In this document: positions 1 through 8,120 of the stretch, piece by piece
Numbering within the stretch: the stretch's first letter is position 1
Layout of the letters: each line of letters starts with the position of its first letter
DNA from: Paenimyroides viscosum
GTDB taxonomy: Bacteria > Bacteroidota > Bacteroidia > Flavobacteriales > Flavobacteriaceae
Reading direction: 5' to 3'
Assembly (NCBI RefSeq): GCF_003858535.1
Contig: NZ_RQTJ01000026.1
Span: 4,244-38,356 of the forward strand
Length of the DNA stretch: 34,113 nucleotides
Made by a program: the position numbers and the translations under genes
The notes under the pieces: model-generated
Databases searched by the model: none
Told to the model about the DNA's origin: nothing
Seen by the model: only the letters and a program-made list of their open reading frames with translations

Positions 1-735
1 TTGTTGTAATTGTTGCAGTTTGCCACGTTTCCAACGGCTAGTTACTATGCCGTAATGACGGATGCGCACAAAACGTTTGGGCAAAATATGTAAGCTAAAT
101 CGCCTTGTGAACTCTTCGTTTTTTAAGGTGAGTTGCTTGGTTTTACTTCCGTCTTTATAATCTTTATAGTTGATGGTAACTTCTTGTTCGGTTATGTTCT
201 TTATCCGATGATTGCTTATCGCAACTTTGTGGGTATATCTGCCTAAATATTCAATCACTTGCTTGGGTCCACCAAAAGGACGCTTGGCATAAACCACCCA
301 ATTCTTTTCAAACAAACCTTGTAAGAGTTGAGGATCTACTAATTTTTCTTTGCGCAACAATGCTACATATTTGGCCCGAAAAACCTTACTCAAAGCTTTT
401 ACTGCAAACAAATATTTATCGGTTTTTATCTTGCGTTTCCAATTGCCATTTGCTCCAATTCCCCCACCTGGAATAATGCAGTGCAAGTGCGGATGCAAAC
501 TTAAATTTTGTCCCCATGTATGCAGAATGGCGATCATTCCTAATTGCAATCCTTCCGTTTTTCCAAATTGAGACAACGTAGCCCAAGTTGCTTCAAATAG
601 TATTCTATACATGATTTGAGGATGCGAGATGGCTAAACCATTAAGCGTATCAGGCAAGGTAAACACCAAATGATAATACGAACAAGGTAATAAATCTTGT
701 TCGCGAGCCTGAATCCATTCTTCGCGTTTGTGTCC
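1..735 (-). pseudogene. IS91-family (Y2/HUH) transposase, truncated at both visible ends
   Basis: The minus strand is open without interruption from about 735 to the window edge, about 245 codons. Reading from 735 it begins GHKREEW and continues with a REQDLLP..YYHLVFTLP stretch, a HTWGQNLSLHPHLHC core containing the HUH-type H-x-H pair, then IPGGG, YAKRPFGGP, YLGRYTHKVAISN and LPKRFVRIRHYG. These are hallmarks of IS91/IS801-type rolling-circle transposases (Y2_Tnp). The N-terminal zinc-finger part that normally precedes GHKREEW is missing: similarity stops at about 735, where traJ-like coding on the other strand begins. The C-terminus runs off the window. The missing N-terminus makes it a remnant. 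Family identity is from memory of motifs but is strong. Confidence 0.85.
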
Positions 736-737
736 TT

Positions 738-1574
738 TCCATACTCGGACCAATCGCCTTTGCGATTTCCGTATGGGATGGCTTTCAGAGTACGCTCACA
801 CAGTGGCTCACTAGGTACGTCAGTGTGTATCTCTGGCTACCGGTTTCAGATCTGTTCAGTTCCATGCTTGCAAGGATACAATCACTCATATTGGAGCGGG
901 ATATTGAGATGCTCGCCGATCCGAGTTATATCCCCGATACCAGTAATACCGTGTACATCATATTTATGATCATCGGCATTATCGGATACTTTACGATACC
1001 TACCGTAACAGGTTGGATTATTCAGGCCGGAGGTGCAGGAAACTTTACACGAAATGTAAATCAGACAGCAATGAAAGCCGGAAATATAGCAAGTGCCGGA
1101 GCAGGTTCTGCCGCAGGTAATATAGGTGGTCAGGTAGTTGGAGAAACTGCAAAAAGTCTTTCAGAACGTTTCGGTAAAGTATTGCAAAAACGGCAAAGCA
1201 TATCGATCAATAGAAATGATACATCAACTTCTATTTCTACACAATTAGACAGTTTGATCCCAGCTTCTAAAATTTCTACACTCACACAAGGTATGTTTGT
1301 CGGTGCTGTTTCGGATAACTTTGAGGAACGTATCGATCAAAAAATCTTTCATGCTGAAATAGTTGTCGATAATGATAAGGTTGCCGCAGAAACCAAAGCT
1401 TATCAAAAGATACCAGAAATTTTATTCTTTGTTGATGAAAATGGGACAGACAATATGAAGCAAGAAATAGAAAACAATTATAAACAGATAAAACAGGACA
1501 TCGTTCAGATTGTAGAAAAGGAATTAGAACGTATCAAAAATGATCCTGACTTACAGCATTTGGTGCAGAAATAA
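738..1574 (+). pseudogene. traJ: Chimeric conjugation ORF: 5'-truncated TraJ joined to coupling-protein (TraG/MobC-type) C-terminus
   Basis: The frame is open from 738, upstream of the first ATG at 825, and starts SILGPIAFAISVWDG, which looks like the interior of the Bacteroidetes conjugative-transposon membrane protein TraJ. A hydrophobic segment lies near the middle (YIIFMIIGIIGYF), followed by the A/G-rich NQTAMKAGNIASAGAGSA stretch of the TraJ C-terminus. From about 1129 the character changes to QVVGETAKSLSERFGK, then QKRQSISINRNDTSTSIS, LIPASKISTLTQGMFVG and QKIFHAEIVVDN. I recognise these as the C-terminal region of the TraG/MobC-type T4SS coupling ATPase, whose Walker motifs are absent here. 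I therefore infer an in-frame deletion fusion. TraJ truncation is well supported. The coupling-protein half rests on remembered motifs. Translation from ATG 825 would give 249 residues, unlikely to work in transfer. Confidence 0.65.
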
Positions 1575-1718
1575 AACTGAATCCAACATTTATTGGAAAG
1601 TTGATACAGCTAGCAAGGATAAGTGTTAACCGTTACATCCGATGGTGAAACTGAACAGCAGATGAAACAGACAATTCCTGAAATAAAGAAATCAATACCT
1701 AAGTATTATAGGGTTTGA
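1575..1718 (+). pseudogene. Frameshifted coding debris downstream of the traJ chimera
   Basis: Two short open stretches in different frames look like pieces of one gene: KLNPTFIGKLIQLA around 1574-1615, and VLTVTSDGETEQQ...YYRV ending at a TGA at 1716-1718. The composition (Glu, Lys and Gln rich) is protein-like, but no start codon or complete reading frame joins them. I do not recognise the family. It is probably debris of the same conjugative element. Confidence is low. Confidence 0.3.
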
Positions 1719-1783
1719 TAATATAATTATCGTTCCTTACGCACATATTTATTAAAAAAAAGGATTCTTATAAAAAAATAGTA

Positions 1784-1791
1784 TAAATTTG
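1784..1791 (+). promoter_or_regulatory. Bacteroidetes-type -7 promoter element (TAAATTTG) of the copper operon
   Basis: TAAATTTG matches the Bacteroidetes consensus TAnnTTTG exactly and lies 32 bases before the ATG at 1824. No clear -33 TTG box was seen at the usual spacing. It is the only good promoter candidate between the conjugation debris and the first copper gene. Confidence 0.55.
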
Positions 1792-1803
1792 CATAGCGAT
1801 GAA

Positions 1804-1816
1804 GCTTATTATAAGC
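1804..1816. promoter_or_regulatory. 13-bp palindrome between promoter and first copper gene
   Basis: GCTTATTATAAGC is a perfect palindrome around a central T. It begins 12 bases downstream of the TAAATTTG element and ends 7 bases before the ATG at 1824. This position fits an operator or a short 5'-UTR hairpin. The binding factor, if any, is not encoded recognisably in this window. Confidence 0.35.
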
Positions 1817-1823
1817 AAGGTAT

Positions 1824-2201
1824 ATGTCTAACTTACTAAAGATATTCTTAAGTATATGCTTACTGGGGGTTTTTCTAATTCCAGGAGAGGCTTTGGCATG
1901 CTCATCTCATAAAACCGAAATCGTTAAAAAAGATAAGTCTTGTTGCGATCATTCTTCTGATCATCAAAGTAAACAGGCTTGTAAAAAGAACTGTTGCAAA
2001 GATAGCGAGGGCGATTCCGGTTGTTCAGGAGCTTGTGATGCAAAATCCTGTCACAATTCTTCTCCTACACACTGCATTCAGAATCTTAAATATTCTCATA
2101 ACATTTTCTTTTTTAAGAACGAAAAATCATACTCATTCTATAAACAACCCTATTATTCTTCAGGGGTTTATTCCATTTGGCAACCGCCTAAAATAGGTTA
2201 A
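1824..2201 (+). CDS. Small exported Cys/His-rich protein, putative periplasmic copper-binding protein
   Basis: A 125-residue protein with an N-terminal signal peptide (about residues 1-25, ending EALA). The mature part is very rich in Cys: residues 26, 40, 41, 53, 57, 58, 67, 71, 76 and 84, including two CC pairs, plus several His. It ends in an aromatic tail with SGVYSIWQPPKI, which resembles the tail of small hypothetical proteins beside copper genes in Bacteroidetes. It is the first gene of the copper train, behind the best promoter. I see no named domain. Metal binding or sequestration in the periplasm is inferred from composition and context. It could instead be a metal-responsive leader-type protein. 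Confidence 0.75.
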   Translation: MSNLLKIFLSICLLGVFLIPGEALACSSHKTEIVKKDKSCCDHSSDHQSKQACKKNCCKDSEGDSGCSGACDAKSCHNSSPTHCIQNLKYSHNIFFFKNEKSYSFYKQPYYSSGVYSIWQPPKIG

Positions 2202-2231
2202 AACTATGGCTTGATAGCCACAGGTAGGTCT

Positions 2232-2259
2232 TGTCGAGAACTAAATACAGTTTTCGACA
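2232..2259 (+). promoter_or_regulatory. Intergenic stem-loop
   Basis: TGTCGAGAAC (2232-2241) pairs with GTTTTCGACA (2250-2259), a 10-bp stem with one G-U pair and an 8-base loop, in the 93-base gap between the Cys-rich gene and the HMA gene. A smaller TGGCT/AGCCA hairpin lies at 2207-2220. There is no long T-tract, so it may be an attenuator, a processing site or an mRNA stabiliser. Confidence 0.4.
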
Positions 2260-2294
2260 CTCATCTTATATCTTAATTATCTAAAATTTTCAAA

Positions 2295-3167
2295 ATGAAA
2301 TCATTATCAAAAATAGTGATGGTAATCGTCGTATTACTATCATCCATGAACAGTTTTGCGCAAATCAAAAATGCGAAAACAGAAACCGTAAAAATATATG
2401 GCAATTGCGATATGTGTAAAGCCAATATCGAAAAAGCTGGTAACGTGAACAAAGTAGCCAACGTAGAATGGAATGAAGATACTAAAATGGCTACGTTTAC
2501 TTATGATGCTAATAAAACGAATCAAGATGAAATACTTAAACGTATTGCTTTAGCAGGGTACGACAGTGACAACTTCTTAGCTCCTGATGATGTATATACC
2601 AAATTGCCTGAATGTTGCCAATATGATCGAGTGGCTAAGCCAGTTGTAAAAGCTAAAGATGCGGATATGCTGATGCATAATGAGCATAAAGGCCATAACG
2701 ATATGAACCAAACAAAAGTTACTGCCGCTCAAGAGGGACAACAGTTAAAAGCTGTTTTCGATAATTATTACTTGGTAAAAGATGCGTTGGTGAAAACCGA
2801 TGCAGGTAATTCATTTGCAAAGGCCGCTGAACTGGTAAAAGCAATTAAAGCGGTAGAAATGACAAAACTTTCAAACGAAGAACATGCCGTTTGGATGAAG
2901 GCATTGAAAGATTTAACGGACAATGCTGGAAATATTGCCGCAACCAAAGATATTTCAAAACAAAGGGAAGCCTTTGCATTGCTGTCTAAATATATGTATG
3001 AGTTAACCAAAGTATCAAAGCAAGAAACACCTGTTTACTATCAGCATTGCCCAATGTATAATAGTGGTAAAGGTGCAAATTGGTTAAGCAAGGAAGAAGC
3101 GGTTAAAAACCCATATTACGGCAATAAGATGCTGACATGTGGAAATATTATTGAAACTATCAAATAA
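2295..3167 (+). CDS. Periplasmic HMA-domain protein with C-terminal DUF3347
   Basis: A 290-residue exported protein with a signal peptide (residues 1-23, ending FAQ). Residues about 30-95 form a heavy-metal-associated domain with the GNCDMC core (C38-x-x-C41), followed by an LPECCQY element (104-110) that may add thiol ligands. Residues about 145-290 are DUF3347, ending in the characteristic HCPMY...GANWLS...NPYYG...MLTCG signature. In this family, HMA plus DUF3347 proteins accompany Cus-type efflux systems and are thought to bind Cu(I) in the periplasm. The next gene starts 11 bases downstream, so they are co-transcribed. A homologous HMA plus LPxCC module recurs at the C-terminus of CusB in this same operon. 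Confidence 0.88.
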   Translation: MKSLSKIVMVIVVLLSSMNSFAQIKNAKTETVKIYGNCDMCKANIEKAGNVNKVANVEWNEDTKMATFTYDANKTNQDEILKRIALAGYDSDNFLAPDDVYTKLPECCQYDRVAKPVVKAKDADMLMHNEHKGHNDMNQTKVTAAQEGQQLKAVFDNYYLVKDALVKTDAGNSFAKAAELVKAIKAVEMTKLSNEEHAVWMKALKDLTDNAGNIAATKDISKQREAFALLSKYMYELTKVSKQETPVYYQHCPMYNSGKGANWLSKEEAVKNPYYGNKMLTCGNIIETIK

Positions 3168-3178
3168 TTAATCACAAT

Positions 3179-3583
3179 ATGAAGATTATTTTATTCGCTT
3201 TGATGATTTTAGCTACACTAACTTCTTGTAGCGGAAACTCCAATGAAACCTCGAAAAAGAAAGAGCAAAACGTAATGGATAGCAATCCAAATGTTTTTAA
3301 CAAAGGGGATATCGTGCCTAATGATTTGGTTTGCATGGTAAATAATGAATACATGGGTAAGAAGCAATTCGAAGTAGAGTTTGAAGGAAAGACATATTAT
3401 GGTTGTTGCCAAATGTGTAAAGAACGTATACCTAAGGATGAATCGGTTCGTGTCGCAATTGACCCTTTTTCAAAAAAGCATGTAGATAAAGCAGCTGCGC
3501 TGATAGCTATTACGGGTAATAATGGAGAGGTTTCCTATTTTGAAAATAAAGCAACATTTACAAATTATATAAAACAGTTTTAA
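3179..3583 (+). CDS. Lipoprotein with TRASH/YHS-like Cys cluster
   Basis: A 134-residue lipoprotein: hydrophobic signal ending LTSC with the lipidated Cys at 17, then a charged linker. The folded part has VCMV at C52 and a GCCQMC cluster (C76, C77, C80). This arrangement resembles TRASH/YHS-type metal-binding modules, in which a Cys near a beta-hairpin and a later C-x-x-C pair bind the metal. It lies 11 bases after the HMA-DUF3347 gene and 15 bases before the DUF3347 lipoprotein gene, within the copper train. A role as a periplasm-facing Cu chaperone or sensor is inferred. The domain assignment is by motif only. Confidence 0.75.
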   Translation: MKIILFALMILATLTSCSGNSNETSKKKEQNVMDSNPNVFNKGDIVPNDLVCMVNNEYMGKKQFEVEFEGKTYYGCCQMCKERIPKDESVRVAIDPFSKKHVDKAAALIAITGNNGEVSYFENKATFTNYIKQF

Positions 3584-3598
3584 CAATTAACAAAAATC

Positions 3599-4189
3599 AT
3601 GACAATGAAACATTTATTTTTAGGCTTAATCGCCTCATCAATACTGGCTTTAACAGCATGTAACGGAAATACAGAGAAAAAAACCGCAAGTACAGAGCAA
3701 ACTTCTGCTCCTGTAACTGAAACGACACCTTCAGCTAACAGTACAGAAAACCCTGAACAGGGCAATTTTTCTGAATTGTTTTCTCACTACCAACATCTCA
3801 CATTTGCATTGTCGTCAGATAATGATAAAGAAGCCGCTAATGCATCCAAAGGAATGCTAGAAGCCCTTTCAAAAATCAAATCAGATGGATTCAGTGCCGA
3901 AGACAAGGCAACCTATAAAGATATTGCTTCGGACATTAAAGAACATGCAGAACATATTGCTGACAATATTGGCAATATCGCTCACCAACGTGAGCATTTA
4001 GTGATACTGAGCAAGGATTTCTACGATATAGCAAAGACATTTACTACCGAAAAGCCTTTATATAAAGTCTTTTGCCCGATGTATAATGACAACAAAGGAG
4101 CTTATTGGCTGAGTGATAGTAAGGAAATCAAAAATCCATACTACGGAGAAGAAATGATTACATGTGGAGAGATCCAAGAAGAAATATAG
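3599..4189 (+). CDS. DUF3347 lipoprotein
   Basis: A 196-residue lipoprotein with lipobox LTAC (Cys at residue 21) and a Ser/Thr/Glu-rich linker to about residue 55. The remainder is a DUF3347 domain with the end signature FCPMY...GAYWLS...NPYYG...MITCG, matching the C-terminal half of the gene at 2295. It could also start at the second ATG (3605), two codons later. The gene follows the TRASH-like lipoprotein by 15 bases and is separated from cusA by a hairpin-containing 76-base gap. DUF3347 proteins are metal-linked in context, with Cys, Met and His near the C-terminus as candidate ligands. The molecular role is unproven. Confidence 0.85.
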   Translation: MTMKHLFLGLIASSILALTACNGNTEKKTASTEQTSAPVTETTPSANSTENPEQGNFSELFSHYQHLTFALSSDNDKEAANASKGMLEALSKIKSDGFSAEDKATYKDIASDIKEHAEHIADNIGNIAHQREHLVILSKDFYDIAKTFTTEKPLYKVFCPMYNDNKGAYWLSDSKEIKNPYYGEEMITCGEIQEEI

Positions 4190-4203
4190 TAAATCAAAGA
4201 TTT

Positions 4204-4241
4204 TTTAGCATGCAGGTTTCAATGATAATCTGTATGCTAAA
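4204..4241 (+). promoter_or_regulatory. Stem-loop between DUF3347 lipoprotein gene and cusA
   Basis: TTTAGCATGCAG (4204-4215) pairs with CTGTATGCTAAA (4230-4241), a 12-bp stem with one G-U pair and a 14-base loop. It lies just before cusA and lacks a T-tract. It may tune expression between upstream periplasmic binders and the pump, or be a weak terminator. Confidence 0.45.
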
Positions 4242-4265
4242 TTAATATGTCAAAACTGTATATGT

Positions 4266-7200
4266 ATGTTTAATAATATTATTAAATACTTTCTTAATAA
4301 TAGATTGATTACCATTCTATTGCTGATTGTATTAATCACTTGGGGACTAATTACAGCCCCCTTTAATTGGCATCAAAACCTTTTGCCAAGCGATCCCGTT
4401 TCGGTAGACGCTATTCCAGACATCGGCGACAACCAGCAGATTGTAGCAACAGAATGGATGGGGAGATCTCCTAAAGATATCCAAGAACAAATCACTTATC
4501 CCCTAACGACATCCCTTCTGGGAATTCCTGGAGTAAAAACAATTCGAAGCAGTTCTATGTTCGGAATGTCATTCCTTTATATCATATTCGAGGAAGATGT
4601 CGAATTTTATTGGAGCCGTTCCCGAATATTAGAAAAACTAAATTCATTACCTGCGGGCACACTTCCAACCGGAGTTATACCTTCACTGGGGCCGGATGCT
4701 ACAGCATTAGGACAGGTCTATTGGTATACATTAGAAGCACGTAACCCTGAAACGGGTGAACCTACTGGCGGCTGGGATCCTGATGAATTGCGTACAATTC
4801 AGGATTTCTACGCCAAGTATAACTTAGCGGCATCAGAAGGAGTTTCGGAAGTTGCTTCCATTGGTGGATTTGTGAAAGAATATCAGGTTGATATCAAGCC
4901 TGACGCAATGCGTGCTTATAATGTGTCCGTAATGGATATTATGTCTGCAATTCAAAACAGCAACCTTGATATTGGTGCAGAAACGATCGAAATAAACAAA
5001 GCTGAATACTTAGTACGCGGATTAGGTTATATCAAAAGTGTTAAAGACCTGGAAGATGCTGTTATAACCGTAAGAAATAACATGCCCGTAAAAATCAAAG
5101 ATGTAGGGTATGTGAACTTAGGGCCAAGTACACGACGTGGAGGACTGGATAAGGAAGGTATCGAGGCTGTTGGAGGTGTAGTCGTTGCTCGATATGGAGC
5201 AAATCCAATGGAGGTAATAAATAATGTTAAGGCAAAAATCAAACAAATGGAAGCAGGTCTTCCTCAAAAAACATTGGCGGATGGTACAATTTCCAAAGTA
5301 ACGGTAGTTCCTTTCTATGACCGCTCAGGATTAATTCAGGAAACAATCGGAACTTTAGAAAATGCATTAGCTCATGAAATACTGATTTGTATTATCGTTG
5401 TCATCGTATTGGTCATCAATCTACGCGCATCTATCTTGATCTCAAGTATCCTACCAATTGGTGTGTTAGTCACATTCATTATCATGAGGCAAATGGGTGT
5501 AGAGGCAAATATCGTGGCTCTTTCGGGGATAGCGATTGCTATCGGGGTTATGGTCGATGTTGGGATCGTCTTTATAGAAAGTATCCTCAGGTATATGGAT
5601 GAAGAACGTGCTAAGGGTATTGAAAGCCGTGGAAAAGCATTTATAAGCTTAATTACCAAAGCTGTATCCGAAGTGTCGGGAGCACTGTCTACCGCTATGC
5701 TGACTACAATCATCAGTTTTTTACCTGTCTTTATGATGGAAGCACAAGAAGGCAAACTGTTTAAACCTTTGGCTTATACTAAGACTTTTGCTTTAACTTC
5801 AGCTTTTATACTGGGAATCATTGTATTACCTACCCTTGCTTATTATGTTTATTCAATCAGATTAAATAGCAAAAAGTTGCGACAAGTTGCGAATTATTTC
5901 TTAGTGGCAGCAGGTATTGGACTTTGGATATACTCGGGTGTTTCTGTAGCATTTGCATTGACCTTGATCGGAATAAATAATCTATTTACACCGAATTGGA
6001 AAGGGGAAAAATTTGCTAACTACATCAATGTAGCAATTACGCTTTTTGTAGCGATGTATTACTTGACGGTAGAATGGTTACCGCTCGGTACGCAAGCCAG
6101 TATGCCACTAAACTTTGTGTTCGTTTTCCTCTCAATCGGAATAATCTTGGGCATGTTATGGGTATTGGTAATTTACTACGAACAGATTTTGCGTTGGTCA
6201 CTTGCCAATCGGTGGAAGTTTATGGCCATTCCACTTATAACCTTAGTATTCGGATTGTTGTCTTGGATGGGTACGGAAAGAAGCTTCGGCTTTGTAGCAA
6301 AAGGATTCGAAACTATCGGATGGAAGTCGTTTAAGGAAACTACTTTCTGGCAGAAATCAACCGAAACGTTCCCAGGAATTGGAGAGGAATTTATGCCAAG
6401 TTTAAATGAAGGCTCTTTCTTGCTAATGCCGACAAGTATGCCACATACTGGCATTGAACAAAACCTGCAATTTATCCGAACCTTGGACAAACGTATTCAA
6501 AATATCCCAGAGGTTGAAATCACAGTCGGTAAATGGGGACGTGTAAACTCTGCTCTTGACCCAGCACCGACCCAAATGTTTGAAAACACGATCAATTATA
6601 TGCCGGAATATATTTTAGATAAAAATGGGCATCGAGAGCGTTTTAAAACAAATAAAGATGGACACTTTGAACTGATTAATGGAGATACGTACCATCTTGA
6701 TCAGGGATTTAGACAAATTCCACGAGATAGTCTAATAGCAGACAAGAGTGGTAAGTTTTTCCGACAATGGCGTCCCGAAATCAAAACGGCAGACGACATT
6801 TGGCAGGAAATTGTTAATGTTTCTCACTTACCTGGTTTGACTTCTGCACCAAAACTACAGCCCATAGAAGCTAGAATGGTGATGCTATCCACTGGTATGA
6901 GGGCTCCTATGGGGTTAAAGGTATCTGGTCCCGATCTTGAGTCGATAGAAGCAGGAGGTAAAGCTTTGGAAACTGCTTTGAAAGATATTCCATCAATCAT
7001 GCCATCCACTGTCTTCTATGACCGTGCAGTAGGTGCACCTTATATTGAATTGCACCTAAACCGAGACAAAATGGCTAGGTATGGCATTACAGTAGCAGAC
7101 CTTCAAGAAGTGATTAGTGCAGCCATAGGCGGTATGTCATTGACGAGTACAGTTGAAGGCAGGGAGCGTTTTCCAGTTCGTTTACGATATCCCCGTGAAT

Positions 7201-8120
7201 TAAGAGATGATCCTGATGCCTTACGGAAAATAATCATACCTACAGCTACGGGTATACAAATACCGTTGGGTGATGTTGTGGACATTGAATACGCGAAGGG
7301 ATCTCAAATGATTCAAAGTGAAAATACGTTTTTGATAGGCTACGTCATATTTGACAAAATAAGTGGAAAAGCTGAAGTAGAGGTTGTGCGTGAAGCGGAT
7401 AATCTCTTAAAGGAAAAAATAGCTTCTGGGGAATTGACTTTGCCAAAGGGAGTGACTTATGTTTTTGCAGGTAATTATGAGCAACAAGAACGTGCGTCGA
7501 AACGCCTGTTACTCATTGTGCCGATGAGTTTATTAGCCATTTTGCTAATTCTATACTTCCAATTCCGAACAATTACTGCTTCCTTAATACATTTTTCAGG
7601 TGTATTTGTAGCGCTTGCAGGAGGTTTTATATTGTTATGGCTGTATGGACAGCCATGGTTCATGGATTTTTCCGTTGGTGGCATGAACATGAGGGATCTA
7701 TTTCAAATGCATAGTGTCAATCTTAGTATAGCAGTTTGGGTGGGTTTCATCGCTTTGTTTGGATTAGCTACGAGTGACGGTGTTTTGATGGGAACATACA
7801 TACACGATACTTTTGTCGCCCGAAACCCAAGATCAAAAGAAGAGATTAGGGAAGCTGTTATATATGCTGGATTAAAACGTGTGAGACCCGCAGCGATGAC
7901 TACTGCTACCGCATTAATCGCACTTCTACCAGTGTTAACATCTACTGGAAAGGGAGCAGAAATAATGATACCGATGGCGATCCCAACGTTCGGAGGAATG
8001 TTGATTCAATCCATGACCATGTTTGTGGTTCCTGTATTTCAATGTTGGTGGAGAGAATCGGTCATTAGAAAGGAAAACAGGTCTAAAAATAAAAATCAAA
8101 TAACTGATGAAAACGAATAA
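4266..8120 (+). CDS. cusA: CusA-type heavy-metal (Cu/Ag) RND efflux pump
   Basis: A 1284-residue inner-membrane RND permease. It shows the HME-RND start (VDAIPDIGDNQQIVATEWMG), the TM4 proton-relay helix GIAIAIGVMVDVGIVFIES with D431 and E438, the second-half entry EEFMPSLNEGSFLLMPTSMP, and the final SDGVLMG/RPAAMTTATALIALLPV block. Periplasmic Met residues at about 871-880, 957 (GGM) and 1015 (SQM) fall where Cu/Ag-specific members carry methionines, favouring CusA over CzcA. The protein is about 240 residues longer than the usual 1040: extra hydrophobic helices lie around residues 540-640 and an extra soluble stretch around 770-850. Of two nearby ATGs, 4262 stops after three codons, so 4266 is the start. 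The 3' end overlaps cusC by 14 bases. It works with the outer-membrane channel and adaptor that follow. Confidence 0.93.
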   Translation: MFNNIIKYFLNNRLITILLLIVLITWGLITAPFNWHQNLLPSDPVSVDAIPDIGDNQQIVATEWMGRSPKDIQEQITYPLTTSLLGIPGVKTIRSSSMFGMSFLYIIFEEDVEFYWSRSRILEKLNSLPAGTLPTGVIPSLGPDATALGQVYWYTLEARNPETGEPTGGWDPDELRTIQDFYAKYNLAASEGVSEVASIGGFVKEYQVDIKPDAMRAYNVSVMDIMSAIQNSNLDIGAETIEINKAEYLVRGLGYIKSVKDLEDAVITVRNNMPVKIKDVGYVNLGPSTRRGGLDKEGIEAVGGVVVARYGANPMEVINNVKAKIKQMEAGLPQKTLADGTISKVTVVPFYDRSGLIQETIGTLENALAHEILICIIVVIVLVINLRASILISSILPIGVLVTFIIMRQMGVEANIVALSGIAIAIGVMVDVGIVFIESILRYMDEERAKGIESRGKAFISLITKAVSEVSGALSTAMLTTIISFLPVFMMEAQEGKLFKPLAYTKTFALTSAFILGIIVLPTLAYYVYSIRLNSKKLRQVANYFLVAAGIGLWIYSGVSVAFALTLIGINNLFTPNWKGEKFANYINVAITLFVAMYYLTVEWLPLGTQASMPLNFVFVFLSIGIILGMLWVLVIYYEQILRWSLANRWKFMAIPLITLVFGLLSWMGTERSFGFVAKGFETIGWKSFKETTFWQKSTETFPGIGEEFMPSLNEGSFLLMPTSMPHTGIEQNLQFIRTLDKRIQNIPEVEITVGKWGRVNSALDPAPTQMFENTINYMPEYILDKNGHRERFKTNKDGHFELINGDTYHLDQGFRQIPRDSLIADKSGKFFRQWRPEIKTADDIWQEIVNVSHLPGLTSAPKLQPIEARMVMLSTGMRAPMGLKVSGPDLESIEAGGKALETALKDIPSIMPSTVFYDRAVGAPYIELHLNRDKMARYGITVADLQEVISAAIGGMSLTSTVEGRERFPVRLRYPRELRDDPDALRKIIIPTATGIQIPLGDVVDIEYAKGSQMIQSENTFLIGYVIFDKISGKAEVEVVREADNLLKEKIASGELTLPKGVTYVFAGNYEQQERASKRLLLIVPMSLLAILLILYFQFRTITASLIHFSGVFVALAGGFILLWLYGQPWFMDFSVGGMNMRDLFQMHSVNLSIAVWVGFIALFGLATSDGVLMGTYIHDTFVARNPRSKEEIREAVIYAGLKRVRPAAMTTATALIALLPVLTSTGKGAEIMIPMAIPTFGGMLIQSMTMFVVPVFQCWWRESVIRKENRSKNKNQITDENE

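Noticed and set aside
4266..8120. Calling the RND pump CzcA (Co/Zn/Cd)
   Set aside because: Periplasmic methionines and copper-specific neighbours (CopB ATPase, multicopper oxidase, DUF3347 proteins) favour Cu/Ag, although specificity is not proven.
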